Shown here: positions 37,233-45,773 of the stretch, piece after piece | How positions within the stretch are numbered: position 1 is the first letter of the stretch | How the letters are laid out: every line of letters begins with the position of its first letter | Source: Microvirga soli | GTDB lineage: Bacteria; Pseudomonadota; Alphaproteobacteria; Rhizobiales; Beijerinckiaceae | Length of the DNA: 64,000 nucleotides | Direction: 5' to 3' | NCBI RefSeq assembly: GCF_016734765.1 | Contig: NZ_JAERQE010000002.1 | Coordinates: forward strand, 186,001-250,000 | Made by a program: the position numbers and the translations under genes | The notes under the pieces: model-generated | Told to the model about the DNA's origin: nothing | The model's database searches: none | What the model saw: the letters and a program-made list of their open reading frames with translations, nothing else

Positions 37233-38405
37233 ATGCTGCTGGAACCCAACGCCACCACCGAGAATATCGTCGACCCGCGGGATGCCGCCGAGACGGCGGG
37301 CCTTCGTTACGTCTCGGATGAGGAGCCCGGCATCCGGCGCAAGAAATCCGGCAAGGGCTTCACCTATACGAAGCCCGACGGCGCGAAGGTTGCAGATGAG
37401 GCGACATTGGAGCGCATCAAGTCACTGGCCATTCCGCCCGCCTATACGGACGTGTGGATCTGCGCCAAAGCCAATGGCCATATCCAGGCCACCGGGCGCG
37501 ATGCCAAGGGCCGCAAGCAGTACCGCTACCATCCGGCCTTCCGGGAGGTTCGCGAGAGCACGAAATACGAGCACATGCTCGAATTCGCCCGAGGCCTTCC
37601 GGCGATCCGCAAGACCATCGACGAGCATATGAGCCTGCGCGGGCTGCCGCGTGAGAAGGTTCTGGCGACTGTGGTGCATCTGCTCGAGAACACCCTGATC
37701 CGCGTCGGCAATGCCGACTACGTGAAGCAGAACAAGAGCTATGGCCTCACCACCCTGCGCGACCCGCATGTGAAGGTGGAGGGCGGCGAACTGCGCTTTC
37801 AGTTCAAGGGCAAGAGCGGCAAGACCTGGAAGCTTCAAGTGAAAGACCGGCGCATCGCCAGGATCGTGAAGGCCTGCCAGGACCTGCCGGGGCAGGATCT
37901 GTTCCAGTACCTCGATGAGAACGGTGCGCAGCAATCGATCACCTCCGCCGACGTGAACGCCTATCTCAAGGAGATCACCGGCCGAGACATCACGGCCAAG
38001 GATTTCCGTACCTGGGCCGGAACGGTGCTCGCCGCGCTTGCCCTCAAAGAATTCGAAGAGTTCGACAGCGAGGCCAAGGCCAAGAAGAACATCCGCGCCG
38101 CCATCGAGAAGGTTTCCGGACGGCTCGGCAACACCCCGAGCATCTGCCGCAAGTGCTATGTGCACCCGGAGGTCTTCACCTCCTACATGGACGGCGAGCT
38201 TCTACTCGATATCAAAGAAGAGATCGAAACGGAGCTGCGCGAGGATCTGCCATCCCTCAAACCCGAAGAGGCTGCCGTTCTCACACTGCTGCAGGAGCGC
38301 CTGTCCCGCGAGGTGAAGAAGCAGGAGGAGGCGAAGCCTTCGAAGAAGCGTCGCTCCCCGGTGCGCAAGGCGCAGGGCAAAGTTCAAGCCGAGATGCGGG
38401 CTTAA
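37233..38405 (+). CDS. DNA topoisomerase IB (poxvirus type)
   Basis: 390 residues. The N-terminal domain (SGKGFTYTKPDGAKV, IPPAYTDVWIC, GHIQATGRDAKGRKQYRYH) and catalytic domain (LIRVGNADYVKQNKSYGLTT, DFRTWAGTVLA) match bacterial relatives of vaccinia topoisomerase. The catalytic Tyr is Tyr309 in CRKCYVHP, with Arg157 and Arg259 as helpers. It relaxes supercoils by transient 3'-phosphotyrosine nicking without ATP. A Lys-rich tail of ~40 residues follows. Present in many Rhizobiales, with no known essential role. Confidence 0.92.
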   Translation: MLLEPNATTENIVDPRDAAETAGLRYVSDEEPGIRRKKSGKGFTYTKPDGAKVADEATLERIKSLAIPPAYTDVWICAKANGHIQATGRDAKGRKQYRYHPAFREVRESTKYEHMLEFARGLPAIRKTIDEHMSLRGLPREKVLATVVHLLENTLIRVGNADYVKQNKSYGLTTLRDPHVKVEGGELRFQFKGKSGKTWKLQVKDRRIARIVKACQDLPGQDLFQYLDENGAQQSITSADVNAYLKEITGRDITAKDFRTWAGTVLAALALKEFEEFDSEAKAKKNIRAAIEKVSGRLGNTPSICRKCYVHPEVFTSYMDGELLLDIKEEIETELREDLPSLKPEEAAVLTLLQERLSREVKKQEEAKPSKKRRSPVRKAQGKVQAEMRA

Positions 38406-38412
38406 ACCTTAT

Positions 38413-38635
38413 CGTCATCCCGGATGAAGCGCAGCGAAGATCCGGGATCGTGAGACGAGAATGCGCTGGAGCCCTCCTCCCCCTTGTGGGGAGGAGTTGG
38501 AGGTGGGGGTGTGGGCGCTACACTGGTTCAGTTCCACGTCGGCACCCCCACCCTTAGTCCTCCCCACAAGGGGGAGGGAAACCCGCGCTTGATCCTGCGT
38601 GCGATCCCGGATCGCCTGCAGCGTCCGGGATGACC
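38413..38635. repeat. Nested inverted repeat block A-B-B'-A'
   Basis: Outer arms at 38413-38450 and 38601-38635 both contain CATCCCGGA...ATCCGGGAT when read in opposite directions. Inner arms at 38472-38514 and 38542-38579 share CTCCCCCTTGTGGGGAGGA and a following GGTGGGGGTG, also inverted. The ~325 bp between the topoisomerase stop and the next gene consist almost entirely of this block; no coding frame is credible. Both units are of kinds seen as dispersed intergenic repeats in Rhizobiales. Confidence 0.85.
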
Positions 38636-38730
38636 ACCTGTATACCCGCCCATATTCATAGGCAGTGGGTTGACCCTTGGCATCTTGCATGATCCATCGC
38701 GCTCCTTCGGTGGCTTGGGGGGATCCCGCG

Positions 38731-39063
38731 ATGAGAGTAACGGCGGCTGTTGCGCTTGCGTGCTTGATGGCGGGCGCATTCTCACCTGCTTTGGCTCAGA
38801 ATACGCCGCCAAAGTCCTGGCCCGAGGTGAAATGCGAGCGCTACGGGAAGGCCTGGACAGAAGCGCTTGCCCGGCGGGGGAGGCAGGGCCTGAGCCCGGA
38901 ATTCGTCGAGCGTCACGAGGCCTTCCTTGCATCAGGCTGCACGGCACGGGCCGATGTCTGCCCACGATCCACAGAGGAGCTCGACTTGGCCAACGTCATG
39001 GTGGTCGCGGCCATGAATGCCGGCACGGCGAGCACCTTCCCGCCTTTCGCCTGCCGCAAGTGA
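38731..39063 (+). CDS. Small exported protein of unknown function
   Basis: 110 residues from ATG 38731, preceded by GGGGGGATCCC. A signal peptide (VTAAVALACLMAGAFSPALAQ) is followed by ~90 residues with four cysteines (VKCERYG, ASGCTARADVCPR, FACRK) that could form two disulphides in the periplasm. I do not recognise a family. The MBL hydrolase gene starts 84 bp downstream. Confidence 0.6.
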   Translation: MRVTAAVALACLMAGAFSPALAQNTPPKSWPEVKCERYGKAWTEALARRGRQGLSPEFVERHEAFLASGCTARADVCPRSTEELDLANVMVVAAMNAGTASTFPPFACRK

Positions 39064-39147
39064 TCGGCGACTCGGAATTTCAGCTGCTCGAACATTTTCC
39101 TCCCTCCTCGCGTTAGGCCTTCGCTCCCTTCGGTCAGCGAGGCTCCC

Positions 39148-40026
39148 ATGCGCATCCACCACCTCAATTGCGGCTGCATGTGTCCGGTGGGCGGACGGCT
39201 CTGGGATGGGGTGAGCCGCGGGCTGACCGCTCATCTGGTCTGCCACTGCCAGCTGATCGAGACAGATCGCAACGGGCTTGTGCTCGTCGATACGGGCATC
39301 GGCGCCCGTGACGTGGAGGATCCCTACGAGCGCCTCAGCCCGCTCTTCGTCCACGTCAATCGGATCCAGCTGGAGCACCGCTATACGGCGCTCGAACATG
39401 TGAAGAGCCTCGGCTTCTCCCCGCGCGACGTGCGCCACATCGTGCTGACGCATCTCGATTTCGATCACGCGGGCGGCCTGGAGGATTTCCCGGATGCGAC
39501 GGTGCATGTCCTGCGCGCCGAGCTGGAGGAGGCCGAGGTTCGTCAGGGCTTCATCCATCGCCGCCGCTACCGCCCGGAGCAATGGGACGGCGTTCGCGAC
39601 TGGCGCTTCTACGATCCGACCGGCGAGCGCTGGTTCGGCTTCGGCTCCGTGCGCGACCTCGACGGCCTGCCCCCCGAGATCCTGATGATTCCCCTGCCGG
39701 GCCATACGATGGGGCATGCGGGCATCGCCATCGACACGCCGGAGGGCTGGCTGCTCAATGCGGGCGACGCCTATTTCCACCGGCACGAGATGGACGAGGA
39801 TCCGTCCTGCACGCCGGGGCTCGCCGCCTACCAGAAGCTGATGGAGGAAAACCGGCCGCTGCGCCTCCACAACCAGGAGCGCCTGCGGGACCTGGCGAAC
39901 GATCCTCGTGCCGATGTCAGGATCTTCTGCAGCCATGACCCAGTCGAACTTGAGGCGCTGCAGCGCCTGAGCACCGGATGGCGTCCGCTGCGCTCGGAGC
40001 CTATGTCAGGAATGCAGACCTACTAG
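39148..40026 (+). CDS. Metallo-beta-lactamase-fold hydrolase (AHL-lactonase-like)
   Basis: 292 residues. Metal ligands sit in LTHLDFDHAGG (HxDH), PGHTMGHAG, NAGDAYFHR and CSHDPVELE, the pattern of lactonase-like MBL proteins. The opening HHLNCGCMCPVGGRLWDG and INTGIG-like VDTGIGARDVEDP segments fit a group annotated as N-acyl homoserine lactonase-like. Quorum quenching is possible but unproven, as this family also contains other hydrolases. GAGG precedes the ATG. It is followed by cydA after 73 bp. Confidence 0.85.
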   Translation: MRIHHLNCGCMCPVGGRLWDGVSRGLTAHLVCHCQLIETDRNGLVLVDTGIGARDVEDPYERLSPLFVHVNRIQLEHRYTALEHVKSLGFSPRDVRHIVLTHLDFDHAGGLEDFPDATVHVLRAELEEAEVRQGFIHRRRYRPEQWDGVRDWRFYDPTGERWFGFGSVRDLDGLPPEILMIPLPGHTMGHAGIAIDTPEGWLLNAGDAYFHRHEMDEDPSCTPGLAAYQKLMEENRPLRLHNQERLRDLANDPRADVRIFCSHDPVELEALQRLSTGWRPLRSEPMSGMQTY

Positions 40027-40099
40027 CCCGCCGAACCCCTGGTCCTGGCCTGCCGCCGCCCTAAAAGCAGGCAGGTACGTCGACAAGGGGAAAGCGGAT

Positions 40100-41536
40100 A
40101 TGGAATTTGATGCCCTTCTGCTCTCGCGCATCCAGTTCGCGTTCACGATTGCCTTCCATATCATCTTTCCGGCTTTCACCATCGGGCTTGCCAGCTGGCT
40201 CGCGGCGCTGGAGTTCAACTGGCTGCGCACGGGCAACCCGCTCTACCGCAATCTCTTCCGCTTCTGGGTGAAGGTTTTCGCGGTTTCCTTCGGCCTCGGC
40301 GTCGTGTCCGGCATCGTCATGAGCTATCAGTTCGGCACGAACTGGTCGCGCTTCTCCGAGTTCACCGGCAACGTCCTCGGGCCCGTCATCGCCTACGAGG
40401 TCATCACGGCGTTTTTCCTGGAGGCGGCGTTTCTCGGCATCATGCTTTTCGGCTGGGAGCGCGTCGGCGACCGTCTGCATTTCTTTGCCACCTGCATGGT
40501 GGCCTTGGGCACGCTCATTTCCGCCTTTTGGATTCTCTCCGCCAATTCCTGGATGCAGACGCCGGATGGTTTTGCCATCGAGAACGGCAAGGCGGTTCCG
40601 GTCGATTGGTTCAAGGTCGTGTTCAATCCATCCTTCCCCTTGCGCTATGCGCATATGGTGATGGGCTGCTACCTGACGACGGCCTTTGCGGTCGCCGGCA
40701 TGTCCGCCTGGATGCTGCTGCGCCATCCGCACGATGCGCCGGAGGCGAAGCTCGCCGCCTCGCGGCGCTCGATGTCCATGGCGCTGTGGTTTGCCACCAT
40801 CTTCGTGCCGGTCCAGATCATCATCGGCGATCTTCACGGCCTCGGCGTGCTGAAATATCAGCCGACAAAGCTGGCAGCCATCGAAGGCAACTGGGACCGC
40901 ATGGCCAACATGCCGCTGCGCCTCTTCGCGATTCCCGACGAGGTAGCGGAGACCAACCATTACGAGATCGGCATTCCGAAGATCGGCAGCTGGGTTCTCA
41001 CCCATGCGTTCGATGGTGTCGTGCCCGGGCTGAAGGAAGTGCCGCCCGAGGATCGTCCTCCGGTCTGGCCCGTCTTCTTCTCGTTCCGCATCATGGTGGC
41101 CATCGGCTTTGCGATGTTAGGGATAGGCCTCTGGAGCCTTTACCTGCGCTGGAAAGGCACGCTGTTCACCAACAGAACCTTCCTGACAGCTGCCATGATC
41201 ATGACGCCCTCGGGCTTCGGCGCGGTGCTCTTCGGCTGGTTCACCGCCGAGATCGGCCGCCAGCCCTGGGTGGTCTACGGTCACCTGCGCACGGCGGATG
41301 CGGTCTCGCCGATCACGGCAGGAGCCGTCACCGCATCGCTCCTCACCTTCGTCGTCGTCTATGCCTTCGTGTTCGGCTTCGGCTCGTACTACCTCGCCAA
41401 GCTCCTGCGGCGCGGCCCCGACCCGATCGAGGATATTCGCGGCGAGGATCTCGGCAAGAAGCCGAAGCGTCCGTTCTCCGTGCCGGATGAAGGCCTCGAA
41501 GGACGCCCCGGCGACAAAGCCCTGCCTGCGCGATAG
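40100..41536 (+). CDS. cydA: Cytochrome bd quinol oxidase subunit I
   Basis: 478 residues with about nine membrane helices. The first, LSRIQFAFTIAFHIIFPAFTIG, contains the heme ligand His20; YAHMVMGCYLTTAFAVAG holds a second His. The sequence EIGRQPWVVYGHLRT and the short loop between helices 6 and 7 fit the short-Q-loop, CioA-like (cyanide-insensitive) branch. It oxidises ubiquinol and reduces O2 to water without pumping protons, in the inner membrane. AAGGGGAAAG precedes the ATG. cydB follows after 11 bp. Confidence 0.95.
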   Translation: MEFDALLLSRIQFAFTIAFHIIFPAFTIGLASWLAALEFNWLRTGNPLYRNLFRFWVKVFAVSFGLGVVSGIVMSYQFGTNWSRFSEFTGNVLGPVIAYEVITAFFLEAAFLGIMLFGWERVGDRLHFFATCMVALGTLISAFWILSANSWMQTPDGFAIENGKAVPVDWFKVVFNPSFPLRYAHMVMGCYLTTAFAVAGMSAWMLLRHPHDAPEAKLAASRRSMSMALWFATIFVPVQIIIGDLHGLGVLKYQPTKLAAIEGNWDRMANMPLRLFAIPDEVAETNHYEIGIPKIGSWVLTHAFDGVVPGLKEVPPEDRPPVWPVFFSFRIMVAIGFAMLGIGLWSLYLRWKGTLFTNRTFLTAAMIMTPSGFGAVLFGWFTAEIGRQPWVVYGHLRTADAVSPITAGAVTASLLTFVVVYAFVFGFGSYYLAKLLRRGPDPIEDIRGEDLGKKPKRPFSVPDEGLEGRPGDKALPAR

Positions 41537-41547
41537 GAGACGGCACC

Positions 41548-42597
41548 ATGTTCGGTTTTGGCACGGAATACGAAGGACTGGCCTTCTGGCTGCCGCTGAT
41601 CTGGTCGGGCCTCATCGCGGTGGCGGTGGCCATGTACGTGATCGTCGACGGCTTCGATCTCGGCGTCGGCATCCTGTTCAAGGCCGCCCACACGGAGAAC
41701 TGGCGTGACCGCATGATGTTCTCCGTCGCGCCCATCTGGGACGGCAACGAGACCTGGCTCATCCTCGGCGGCGGCGGGCTCTTTGCCGTGTTCCATGTGG
41801 CCTATGCGGTTCTGATGCCGGCGCTCTATGTGCCGATCATCCTGATGCTCATCGCGCTCATTTTCCGTGGCGTGGCGTTCGAGTTCCGCTTCAAGGCGGA
41901 TCGTTCGAAATTCCTGTGGGACAATGCCTTCTTCTTCGGCTCTCTGCTTGCGACCTTCTTTCAGGGCATGGTGCTCGGCGCCTTCGTGCAGGGTTTTGCC
42001 AATGACGGGCGCCAGTTCACCGGAGGCACCTTCGACTTCCTGACGCCGTTCAGCGTGCTCACCGGCATCAGCCTGATCTTCGGCTATGCCCTTCTGGGCG
42101 CCACCTGGTGCGTGATGAAGACCACGGGCGAGCTGGAAATCTGGGCGCGGCGCATGGCGGTGCGCTTCCTTCTGCTCACCATCGTGGCCATGGCGGCGGT
42201 GTCGGTGTGGGTGCCGTTCCTCGGCCGCCAGATCGAGACGCGCTGGTTTACCTGGCCCAACATCGCCTTCCTGGCGCCGATTCCCCTGATCACGGCCTAT
42301 GTGGCCTACCGTCTTTTCCGCGATCTGGAGGAGGGGCGTCATTATCGCCCGTTCTTCCTGACGATCGGCCTGTTCCTGCTTGGTTACCTGGGATTGGGCA
42401 TCAGCCTCTTTCCCTACAACGTGCCGCCGAACCTCACGATCTGGGACACGTCCAACACGGTCAGTTCGCAGCTCTTCGCCCTGGTGGGCTTTGCCATCGT
42501 GCTGCCGATCACTTTTGCCTACACGGCCTATGCCTATTGGGTCTTCCGCGGCAAGGTGGCGGAAGAGATCTCGGGCGGCGGCTACGGATATCACTGA
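41548..42597 (+). CDS. cydB: Cytochrome bd quinol oxidase subunit II
   Basis: 349 residues with eight predicted membrane helices. LIWSGLIAVAVAMYVIVDGFDLGVGIL and WDGNETWLILGGGGLFAVF are the family signatures. It forms the heterodimer with CydA. AGGAGA lies 8 nt before the ATG. Its TGA overlaps the ATG of the small third gene (TGATG), so the three are one operon. Confidence 0.95.
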   Translation: MFGFGTEYEGLAFWLPLIWSGLIAVAVAMYVIVDGFDLGVGILFKAAHTENWRDRMMFSVAPIWDGNETWLILGGGGLFAVFHVAYAVLMPALYVPIILMLIALIFRGVAFEFRFKADRSKFLWDNAFFFGSLLATFFQGMVLGAFVQGFANDGRQFTGGTFDFLTPFSVLTGISLIFGYALLGATWCVMKTTGELEIWARRMAVRFLLLTIVAMAAVSVWVPFLGRQIETRWFTWPNIAFLAPIPLITAYVAYRLFRDLEEGRHYRPFFLTIGLFLLGYLGLGISLFPYNVPPNLTIWDTSNTVSSQLFALVGFAIVLPITFAYTAYAYWVFRGKVAEEISGGGYGYH

Positions 42598-42737
42598 TGC
42601 CGGACGATACGCATCGGTCTGGGGAGCGGCGCGGGAAGCGCCTGCTCTGGTTCGTCTTTCTCTACGTGGCGAGCCTCGCGGTCTTCGCGGGGCTCGTCTA
42701 CAGCCTGCGGAGTTTGGTGGCTGATGTTTACCGATAG
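42597..42737 (+). CDS. Small membrane subunit of cytochrome bd (DUF2474/CydX-like)
   Basis: 46 residues: a polar, Arg-rich N-terminus (MPDDTHRSGERRGKR) and one membrane helix (LLWFVFLYVASLAVFAGLVY). ATG 42597 overlaps the cydB stop. Small single-helix proteins encoded right after cydAB (CydX, or DUF2474 in CioAB-type operons) stabilise the hemes. Length, helix position and coupling fit. The assignment to DUF2474 is by pattern, not search. The 3' end overlaps the convergent coiled-coil gene by 10 bp. Confidence 0.8.
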   Translation: MPDDTHRSGERRGKRLLWFVFLYVASLAVFAGLVYSLRSLVADVYR

Positions 42738-43594
42738 GTGCCGATGAAGCCCTTATCGGTGAGCACGACCCAGCGGGCGCCGCGGCGTTCGATGGCCTCG
42801 ACCTTGCCGACGCCGGGTAGGATGCCGCCCGGCATGACCTCGTACAGACGACGGTTGCGGCTCTCGACGAGCGCCGCGCCTTTGTAAACCTCGCGCAGCA
42901 CCCAGCCGTCCACGGGCTCGTTCCTGACCGGCTTCGGCGCGGGCGTCTCTTCGCGAGCTGCCGCCTCAGTGACCGGGGGAGCCGGAGGAGGAGCAGGCGT
43001 GGCAGGAGCGGTCGGCGTGGCGGGCTTCGTGTTCAGGCCGGCCAGGGTGGTCATGATCTGGCTTTCCATCTTGTCCAGCCGGCCCTCGAGCGAAGAGAGC
43101 TTCTTGGCAGGCTCCTGGAGGCTGATCGCGAGCCGCTCGACCTTGTCGGTGAGCTTCGCCTGGTCCGACTTCGCAGTGGTGGACGAGGTGTGCTCGATCT
43201 CCTTGAAGGCCGCAGCCGTGTTCTTGAGGGTTTCGAGGTCGCTGCTCAGGCGGGCCAGGATCTCCTGGCTGCGAGCCGTTTCGGCTTCGAGCTTCTCGAT
43301 TGCGCCGCGGTTGGCAAGTGTTCCCAGGTAGGAGGCGGACCAGCCGGCCCCGAGCAGCAGGAGGACGATGGCTGCCTGGGCGGCGAAGCGGGAGGCGCCA
43401 GGCCGGCGGCCGGCAGCGTCTGAAGCCTTCGCCTCGGAAACTGGGGGCGTGAGCTTGGCGCTCTCACGGGCGCTCTTGATGGCCTCGGCCAGGGCGGCGC
43501 TGGCCGGAGAGTCGATCCGGACGATTCCCTCGGACGCCGCGCTGGTCTCTGCCTTGGCTTGGCTGCAGTCCTGAAGACGTTTGTTGATGTCCAT
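42728..43594 (-). CDS. Membrane-anchored coiled-coil protein of unknown function
   Basis: 288 residues from ATG 43594 with GAGG upstream. A cytosolic ~70-residue N-terminus, one membrane helix (AAQAAIVLLLLGAGWSASYL), a coiled coil of ~110 residues (EKLEAETARSQEILARLS...LEGRLDKMES), a Pro/Ala/Thr linker, and a C-terminal folded piece (VDGWVLREVYKGAALVESRN, YEVMPGGILPGVGKVEAIER) of ~60 residues. The last part looks like a small beta domain found at the end of other rhizobial envelope proteins. No enzymatic motif. It is convergent with the cyd operon. Confidence 0.7.
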   Translation of the reverse strand: MDINKRLQDCSQAKAETSAASEGIVRIDSPASAALAEAIKSARESAKLTPPVSEAKASDAAGRRPGASRFAAQAAIVLLLLGAGWSASYLGTLANRGAIEKLEAETARSQEILARLSSDLETLKNTAAAFKEIEHTSSTTAKSDQAKLTDKVERLAISLQEPAKKLSSLEGRLDKMESQIMTTLAGLNTKPATPTAPATPAPPPAPPVTEAAAREETPAPKPVRNEPVDGWVLREVYKGAALVESRNRRLYEVMPGGILPGVGKVEAIERRGARWVVLTDKGFIGTYR

Positions 43595-44000
43595 ATTGCG
43601 ACCTCATTTGCAGGTCACAGACGGTTAACCACGAATGTTTACCAAAGCGTTATGGTTAAGGTTTTGTCCGCATTGGCAGTCCCCTCTAAACAAAGAGGGA
43701 AGGTAACTTTGCGCACACCAGCATATATTTACTAAGAACTTTTTATTGACATAGTTACATATAATAGGGTTACAACAGGTGGCGTAACGGAAAGCGACAC
43801 CTTAGGGGCATTTCAATACCCATAAGAGTAAGAGCAACGCAGGCCGCTAGGCCTAACTATGAAGAGATACTCTTGTGGGGCCAAAACCCCGATAATGGCT
43901 GCCATCGCCAAATGGCCACCGCTGTGCTAGGTAATAACCTTGCGGAGCGGCATTGCAATCAAGCTGGCGCCGGTCACGCGTGCGCTGATGGAAAGAAGAC
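43595..44000. other. 406-bp AT-rich intergenic region upstream of the type I secretion genes
   Basis: No coding frame with a ribosome site was found. The middle (43720-43770) is very AT-rich and includes TTGACA at 43746-43751 and TATAAT at 43760-43765, only 8 bp apart, so not a standard promoter pair. GGGG-CCAAAA-CCCC near 43875 can form a small hairpin. The region should hold the divergent promoters for the coiled-coil gene and the secretion operon, and a long leader for the latter. Confidence 0.55.
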
Positions 44001-45773
44001 ATGAAGCAGGCATCGAGAAATCGGGAAGAGAGCACAGAGGTCCAGGACGCTCTGAAATCCTGCCTTCCCTCATTCACGGGGGTTGCCGTCTTTTCGGCGG
44101 TGGTCAACCTTCTGGCTCTGACGGGCTCCATTTACATGCTCCAGGTCTATGACCGGGTGCTGTCGAGCCAGAACATCGCGACCCTCATCGGTCTCTCGTT
44201 GATTACACTCGCGGCCTATGCGCTTTCGGGCGGCCTCGACATGCTGCGCAGCCGGATGCTGGCGCGCATCGGCGCCCGCTTCGACGAGCTCCTCTCTCAC
44301 CGCGTCTTCGACCTCGTGGCCACGATGCCGCTGAAGGGCGCCAAGCAGGCCGAGAGCATGCAGCCGATCCGCGACGTCGACACGATCCGGGGCTTCCTCT
44401 CCAGCCTGGGTCCCACGGCCCTGTTCGACATGCCCTTCATGCCGATCTTCCTCATCGGCTGCTTCATGATCCATCCGGGCATCGGCGTCATGTCGGTGGT
44501 GGGCGGCATCATCATCATCGGCCTGACCATCTACACGGACTCCAAGAGCAAGGGCCCGTCCTACGAGGTGACCAAGAGCGGCGCCGAGCGTCATGCGATT
44601 GCGGAAACCAGCCGCCGCAACGCCGAGTCCATCCGGGCCAACGGCATGCTGGGCTTCCTGTCCAAGCGCTACGACGAGGTGCATGTGCGCCACGTCAATG
44701 ACGGCCTGATGGCCAGCGAATCGTCTGCCGGCATCAGCGCCTTCGCCAAGGTGTTCCGCATGGTCCTGCAGTCGGCCGTCCTGGGCCTGGGCGCCTACTA
44801 CGTGATCAAGGGCCAGATGTCGGGCGGTCTCATGATCGCCGGCTCGATCCTCATGTCCCGTGCCCTCGCGCCCATCGAAATTGCGGTCGCGCACTGGAAG
44901 GGCTTCACTGCCTCCCGCCAGGCCTATCGCCGCCTCGCGCACATCATGTCGATCGTGCCGGCCCAGGGTCAGCGCATGCCGCTGCCCGCGCCCAAGTCGA
45001 CCCTGCTGGTGGACGAGGTCTATGTCGGTGCGCCCGGCGCCTCCCTGCCGATCGTGCAGGCCGCCACCATCCAGCTTCAGGCCGGCCAGGGTCTCGGCCT
45101 CATCGGCCCCAGCGCCTCCGGCAAGTCGACCCTTGCCCGCGCTCTCGTCGGCGTGTGGCCGACCCTGCGCGGCGAGATCCGCCTGGACGGCGCCGCCCTC
45201 GACCAGTGGGAAGCCGATCCCCTCGGCCGCAACATCGGCTACCTGCCGCAGGACGTGGAATTGTTCGAAGGCACCATTGCCGAGAACATCGCCCGCTTCC
45301 AGCCCGACGCGAAGCCGGACGACGTCATCGCGGCGGCGCAGACGGCCGGCGCCCATGAGCTCATCCTCAACCTGCCCGACGGCTACGACACCCGCATCGG
45401 CGAAGGCGGCGCATCGCTCTCGGGCGGTCAGCGCCAGCGCGTGGCGCTCGCCCGTGCCCTTTACGGCAACCCGTTCCTGGTGGTGCTCGACGAGCCGAAT
45501 GCCAGCCTCGACGGCGCCGGCGACGAAGCCCTGAACCAGGCGATCCTGGCTGTGCGCAAGCGCGGCGGCATCGTGGTGGTCATCACGCACCGCCCGGCCG
45601 CTCTCGGCCAGGTCGATCAGGTCGCCATCATGGAAGAAGGCCGGATCAAAGCCGTTGGCCCGCGGGACGAGGTCCTGCAATCCGTCATGAAACGCAATGC
45701 GGCGCCGGCTCCTGCCGTCCGCCCGCAGCAGGCGCCGGCCGCCCAGGCTGCTAACCTGCGAGAGGTTGGTTAA
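44001..45773 (+). CDS. Type I secretion system permease/ATPase (PrtD family)
   Basis: 590 residues. About six membrane helices (residues ~30-300; MLQVYDRVLSSQN is a hallmark), then an ABC ATPase with Walker A GPSASGKSTLARAL, signature LSGGQRQRVALARALYG and Walker B FLVVLDEPNASLDG. There is no C39 peptidase domain, so it is of the PrtD/RTX-exporter type that takes substrates with a C-terminal signal. It would span the inner membrane, driving one-step export. GGAAAGAAG precedes the ATG. The adaptor gene starts right at its stop. Confidence 0.93.
   Translation: MKQASRNREESTEVQDALKSCLPSFTGVAVFSAVVNLLALTGSIYMLQVYDRVLSSQNIATLIGLSLITLAAYALSGGLDMLRSRMLARIGARFDELLSHRVFDLVATMPLKGAKQAESMQPIRDVDTIRGFLSSLGPTALFDMPFMPIFLIGCFMIHPGIGVMSVVGGIIIIGLTIYTDSKSKGPSYEVTKSGAERHAIAETSRRNAESIRANGMLGFLSKRYDEVHVRHVNDGLMASESSAGISAFAKVFRMVLQSAVLGLGAYYVIKGQMSGGLMIAGSILMSRALAPIEIAVAHWKGFTASRQAYRRLAHIMSIVPAQGQRMPLPAPKSTLLVDEVYVGAPGASLPIVQAATIQLQAGQGLGLIGPSASGKSTLARALVGVWPTLRGEIRLDGAALDQWEADPLGRNIGYLPQDVELFEGTIAENIARFQPDAKPDDVIAAAQTAGAHELILNLPDGYDTRIGEGGASLSGGQRQRVALARALYGNPFLVVLDEPNASLDGAGDEALNQAILAVRKRGGIVVVITHRPAALGQVDQVAIMEEGRIKAVGPRDEVLQSVMKRNAAPAPAVRPQQAPAAQAANLREVG

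Noticed and set aside
38413-38635. CRISPR array
   Set aside because: The repeats are two different pairs in inverted, nested orientation without regular spacers, and no cas gene is near.
43746-43765. TTGACA and TATAAT as a promoter for the type I secretion operon
   Set aside because: The hexamers are only 8 bp apart, too close for a sigma-70-type promoter.
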